DNA from: Thermoplasmata archaeon
GTDB lineage: Archaea > Thermoplasmatota > Thermoplasmata > Thermoplasmatales > Thermoplasmataceae
Direction: 5' to 3'
DNA: 6,751 bases
NCBI GenBank assembly: GCA_021827885.1
Contig: JAKAUD010000101.1
Coordinates: forward strand, 1-6,751
The position numbers and the translations under genes were made by a program. Under the pieces are notes generated by a model that worked only from the letters and a program-made list of their open reading frames with translations, was not told the origin of the DNA and did not search any database. Every line of letters starts with the position of its first letter. The stretch's first letter is position 1. Positions 4,646 through 6,751 of the stretch are shown in pieces.

Positions 4646-5095
4646 ATGACTTGGGAATTTGAGAACAGCATAGTAACAGATGCAAGGAAAGAGTATATTT
4701 GGGCTCTCTACAGTAACGTTGAAACCTGGCCCCTTTGGGATCATGGAATTGAAGAAATATCTCTCCATGGAGAATTCAGGGAAGGGGCTTTCGGGAAAAT
4801 CAAACCGGAGGAACAGGAGGTTCTGACTTACAAAATTACACAGGCTGACCCAAATAAAGGTTTTTCTGATGAGACTGTTATTGAAGGGTTGAATGCGACG
4901 ATAAAATTCATCCACACCTTTTCTGATTTGCCAGATGGGAAGACGCGACTCACCAATCACGTAACAATCCTATGTCCCGATAAAGAAGAAATAGAAAAAG
5001 AAATAGGAGAAGGTATAAGTCTTGGAGTTCCGCAGACAATGGAAAATATTGCTCGAATGGCTAATTTCATTGGAAAAATATGTAAGGATAAATGA
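4646..5095 (+). CDS. SRPBCC-fold (START/polyketide cyclase-like) protein
   Basis: A 149-residue soluble protein. The N-terminus EFENSIVTDARKEYIWALYS followed by NVETWPLWDHGIEEISLHGEF and REGAFGKI matches the SRPBCC pattern, in which a strand, two helices with W..WD, and a strand with G.f..G..G open the helix-grip fold. The middle section around residues 75-110 (DETVIEG, ATIKFIHTFSDL, TRLTNHVTI) supplies the sheet, and the C-terminal long helix (about 118-146) closes the pocket. Such proteins bind hydrophobic ligands or act as cyclases or chaperone-like factors; the ligand here cannot be told. It is cytoplasmic. It is followed after 12 nt by a MarR gene, and pairing of SRPBCC genes with MarR or ArsR regulators is common, suggesting a ligand-induced stress or detoxification unit. 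Confidence 0.8.
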   Translation: MTWEFENSIVTDARKEYIWALYSNVETWPLWDHGIEEISLHGEFREGAFGKIKPEEQEVLTYKITQADPNKGFSDETVIEGLNATIKFIHTFSDLPDGKTRLTNHVTILCPDKEEIEKEIGEGISLGVPQTMENIARMANFIGKICKDK

Positions 5096-5107
5096 GGCTT
5101 AAAGTGT

Positions 5108-5566
5108 ATGTCGTCACCACATAAGATGCCTACAAAATTTGAGAAACCACAGGATAGCCCTGGTTTTATACTCTGGCAGGCTACGAATGTCTGGCAACGG
5201 AAAATGAGAGTAGCTCTAAAAGATTCAGGGCTAACCCATGTTCAGTTTGTGCTCTTAGCCTCCACCGTATGGTTGAACGATCATGGTGGAGAAACCACAC
5301 AGGTTGCGATTTCTAGATTTGCACATGCAGATGCAATGATGGTATCAACAGTCCTGCGTTCTCTTGAAGAAAAAGATCTAATTCTGCGGTTAAGAAATTC
5401 GGAAGACACTAGAGCTCATTTAGTATCCCCAACAGAAAAAGGGAGAAAGTTGATTGACAAAGCCATAAGAGTGGTTGAGGATGCTGATAACACTTTTTTT
5501 GCTGTATTGGGCAATGATATGATCGAATTCACTGAAGCTCTTAGAAAACTGATTTCTTCTAACTGA
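5108..5566 (+). CDS. MarR family transcriptional regulator
   Basis: A 152-residue winged-helix regulator. After an N-terminal dimerisation helix (about residues 18-40, GFILWQATNVWQRKMRVALK) come LTHVQFVLLAS, the helix-turn-helix TQVAISRFAHADAMMVSTVL with RSLEEKDLI, and the wing RNSEDTRAHLVSPTEKG, which closely follows the MarR wing consensus (DxRxxxxxLTxxG). The C-terminal helices (about 118-150) complete the dimer interface. MarR proteins usually repress their own operon until a small phenolic or oxidant ligand binds; here the likely target is the promoter in front of the SRPBCC gene. GAGG at 5094-5097, inside the end of the upstream gene and 10 nt from the ATG, supports the start. Intact. 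Confidence 0.9.
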   Translation: MSSPHKMPTKFEKPQDSPGFILWQATNVWQRKMRVALKDSGLTHVQFVLLASTVWLNDHGGETTQVAISRFAHADAMMVSTVLRSLEEKDLILRLRNSEDTRAHLVSPTEKGRKLIDKAIRVVEDADNTFFAVLGNDMIEFTEALRKLISSN

Positions 5567-5634
5567 CTTAGGGAATCATCTATTAGCCATGGGGTAAACG
5601 CTTATGCTCTTATTTTGGATGTGAGGTTTACAAT

Positions 5635-5658
5635 ATGGTCCACAATACGGTCCACAAT
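5635..5658 (+). repeat. 12-nt tandem duplication
   Basis: ATGGTCCACAAT (5635-5646) is followed directly by ACGGTCCACAAT (5647-5658), two copies differing at one base. In the only open frame it encodes WSTI-RSTI. Confidence 0.6.
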
Positions 5659-5783
5659 CAAGTCAGATAAGATTGGAATAAATCCACTCATCAAAGAAAC
5701 TAAAGTCACAGCTGACAGAGCTTCAAACATAAGGTATGCAAGAGTTGTATCCGCACTCCTTCACAAATCCATTAAAATGGAGA

Positions 5784-5820
5784 ATGGACCGGTCGGGATT
5801 TGATTAAAGTTTGAACGAAT
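5784..5820 (+). repeat. Dispersed direct repeat, copy C
   Basis: ATGGACCGGTCGGGATTTGA followed by TTAAAGTTTGAACGAAT. It contains the 8-bp palindrome GACCGGTC (5787-5794). It shares the first 29 nt with copy B apart from one base and the AACGAAT tail with copy A. It lies 79 nt upstream of vapB-3. Confidence 0.85.
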
Positions 5821-5860
5821 TTTTAAGATCAGAAACCATAAAGCTATTTTATCGTGAATG

Positions 5861-5866
5861 TATAAA
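5861..5866 (+). promoter_or_regulatory. TATA box of vapBC-3
   Basis: TATAAA lies 33 nt before ATG 5900, and a second AT-rich box AATAAATA (5869-5876) lies closer. Either would start transcription within about 10 nt of the ATG. Confidence 0.45.
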
Positions 5867-5883
5867 GGAATAAATAGTGTTTA

Positions 5884-5904
5884 AACATAAACATATGTTA
5901 TGTT
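5884..5904. promoter_or_regulatory. Palindromic operator candidate over the vapB-3 start
   Basis: AACATATGTT (5890-5899) is a perfect 10-bp palindrome, flanked by AACATA (5884-5889) and TATGTT (5899-5904), which are also complementary with a one-base offset. The element covers the start codon of vapB-3 and the expected transcription start, a position suited to autorepression by VapBC. Confidence 0.45.
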
Positions 5905-6112
5905 CAAAACCATCACCATTAAGAAATCAGTTTATGATGAACTAATGGGATTCAAGAAAGAAAAGGAAAGTTTCAGTGAACTTCTGGACAGACTTATTAA
6001 ATCACAGAGCAGAAAGGATCTACTTTTGTCTCTACGGGGAAGCATGGAATTTGAAAACAAGAATGATCTCCTCATTGACATACAAAAGAAACGGTGGGAG
6101 AAAAGAAATTGA
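5900..6112 (+). CDS. VapB antitoxin, UPF0330/DUF217 type, pair 3
   Basis: A 70-residue protein. The opening MFKTITIKKSVYDELMGFKK and the following KESFSELLDRLIK match the small archaeal UPF0330 (DUF217) antitoxins, which begin KTITI, then VYERL, then ESFSDVI.RL. The N-terminal half is the DNA-binding part; the C-terminal half, with GSMEFENKNDLLIDIQKKRW, is the usual toxin-binding tail. It is preceded by a TATA box and an operator-like palindrome that spans its start. The stop TGA overlaps the preferred toxin start as TTGA. It is a different antitoxin family from those of pairs 1 and 2. Confidence 0.88.
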   Translation: MFKTITIKKSVYDELMGFKKEKESFSELLDRLIKSQSRKDLLLSLRGSMEFENKNDLLIDIQKKRWEKRN

Positions 6113-6486
6113 TTCTCCTGGACACGGATGTAATCATCGAAGTGCTGGATAAGAATTCAGACAAAGGTCAGGTATTCCTGCTTAAAATTATCGAAAGTGA
6201 GGAAGAATACTGCACAAGTTCTGTTAACATGCACGAGTTGCTTTACGGTATAGAAAAATACTCCAAGGATTCTCGTTTAGTCCTGCAGATACCGGCACTT
6301 GAATACAGTAAAAAAGATAGTGAACTATCTGCCTTTTTAGAATTAAACGCGGAAAGAAAAGGAAAGGCAGTTCCAAGAATGGACGCTATTGTTGCGTCAA
6401 TAGCAATTAATAACGGCTGCTCACTTTATACCTTAGATAAACATTTTGAAGTTTTTATTGACAATGATCTCAAGTTGTTCAAATAG
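6109..6486 (+). CDS. VapC-type PIN-domain ribonuclease toxin, pair 3
   Basis: A 125-residue PIN-domain toxin with Asp5 in ILLDTDVIIEVLD, Glu43 in NMHELLYG, Asp92 in RMDAIVASIA, and Asp110 in YTLDKHF: the complete metal-binding set. TTG 6109 is preferred as the start because GGAG at 6097-6100 lies 8 nt upstream, the overlap TTGA with the antitoxin is the usual coupling, and the first Asp then falls at the usual residue 5. An in-frame GTG at 6094 would add five residues and has no ribosome site. UPF0330 antitoxins are normally paired with VapC, so the pair is coherent. Seven nucleotides after the stop a dispersed repeat copy begins. Confidence 0.92.
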   Translation: MILLDTDVIIEVLDKNSDKGQVFLLKIIESEEEYCTSSVNMHELLYGIEKYSKDSRLVLQIPALEYSKKDSELSAFLELNAERKGKAVPRMDAIVASIAINNGCSLYTLDKHFEVFIDNDLKLFK

Positions 6487-6493
6487 GGTTAGA

Positions 6494-6519
6494 ATGGACC
6501 GGTCGGGATTCGCTTAAAA
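6494..6519 (+). repeat. Dispersed direct repeat, copy D
   Basis: ATGGACCGGTCGGGATTCGC followed by TTAAAA. It is identical to copy C over the first 17 nt and then changes TTTGA to TTCGC. It starts 7 nt after the vapC-3 stop, so copies C and D bracket vapBC-3. Confidence 0.8.
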
Positions 6520-6592
6520 CATTAATGGAATACCATGGGCAACATACCGTCAGCCTATTAAATATTCCTGGAAAAACAGTGCTTTCACTTCG

Positions 6593-6751
6593 TTAGGTTC
6601 TGTCTGCCAGTATTAAATCCAGGCAAACGTCAGGCAAGAAGACATGCACATTTCCGCGACGATGATCTACGGTAAGGGTGTGTGCGTCAGGACCGGTTTG
6701 TATTTTCTCTACAAAGTGGAGAGTATTTGTATCAAAGACATCTATTACTCC
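6593..6751 (-). CDS. YVTN/YncE-like beta-propeller protein, C-terminal fragment
   Basis: The minus strand from the right edge encodes 52 residues ending at TAA 6595-6593. It opens GVIDVFDTNTLHFVEKIQTG, then PDAHTLTVDHRRGNVHVFLPD, then CLDLILADRT. The pattern vDt.T...v..i..G...H.l..d...g.vyvfl is one blade of a YVTN/YncE-type seven-bladed propeller, in which PDAHTL and the following strand resemble the GxxPHxxAxxPDG motif. The upstream blades and any signal peptide lie outside the window, so location and function are unknown. Such propellers are often extracellular or bind proteins or small molecules. It is convergent with vapBC-3. Confidence 0.75.
   Translation of the reverse strand, partial: GVIDVFDTNTLHFVEKIQTGPDAHTLTVDHRRGNVHVFLPDVCLDLILADRT

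Larger units (their letters stand above)
5567..5899. other. Gene-poor interval between marR and vapBC-3
   Basis: The interval contains a 12-nt tandem duplication (5635-5658), repeat copy C (5784-5820) and the vapBC-3 promoter. A 62-codon frame at 5615-5803 encodes a segment around KETKVTADRASNIRYARVVS and stops inside copy C. It lacks a ribosome site and matches no family that is recognised here, so it is left as possible decayed sequence. Confidence 0.45.

Noticed and set aside
4625..4960. Minus-strand open frame opposite the SRPBCC gene
   Set aside because: The plus strand carries a recognisable fold, promoter and operon partner, so this is a shadow frame.
2406..6519. The four repeat copies as a CRISPR array
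   Set aside because: The copies are hundreds to thousands of bases apart with genes between them, and no regular spacers or cas genes are present.

Overview
The window looks archaeal and most resembles the Thermoplasmatales (Ferroplasma/Thermoplasma-like organisms, often from acidic or metal-rich sites). This is inferred from AT-rich TATA-type promoters about 20-30 nt in front of start codons with almost no leader, from a MerA with the archaeal gene layout, and from HxlR-type, UPF0330 VapB and PIN-domain VapC genes. No taxonomic marker such as rRNA or a ribosomal protein is present, so the assignment is tentative.

Positions 1-1960 (minus strand) hold a compact mercury-resistance operon. It reads, in order, a 77-residue heavy-metal-associated (HMA) metallochaperone, mercuric reductase MerA, and a DUF302 protein that runs off the left edge. 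The gaps are 1 nt and 5 nt. The single visible promoter lies in front of the HMA gene, next to a 7-bp inverted repeat. Divergent from it (2141-2386, plus) is an HxlR-type winged-helix regulator whose expected N-terminal region is encoded upstream of any in-frame standard start, behind an in-frame TAG, so it may be damaged.

Positions 2387-6520 are an accessory island with three different type II toxin-antitoxin pairs: vapBC-1 (2559-3199, +), vapBC-2 (3520-4210, -) and vapBC-3 (5900-6486, +). All three toxins keep the four acidic PIN residues. Between them are IS200/IS605 relics (an omega-RNA-like right-end hairpin at 3431-3460 and a stop-riddled OrfB/TnpB N-terminus from 4386) and an intact two-gene unit for an SRPBCC-fold protein and a MarR regulator (4646-5566).

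The most striking pattern is a dispersed direct repeat with core CCGGTCGGGATTTGATTAAA, present four times in one orientation (2406, 3208, 5784, 6494). Two copies bracket vapBC-1 and two bracket vapBC-3; the downstream copies begin 8 and 7 nt after the vapC stop codons. Each pair therefore sits in a unit of roughly 0.7-0.8 kb with a repeat at each end, suggesting mobile or recombining toxin-antitoxin cassettes. The reverse complement resembles the T-loop and acceptor 3' end of a tRNA, so a tRNA-derived attachment site is possible but unproven.

At the right edge (6593-6751, minus) is the C-terminal piece of a YVTN/YncE-like beta-propeller protein, probably the resumption of ordinary chromosome.
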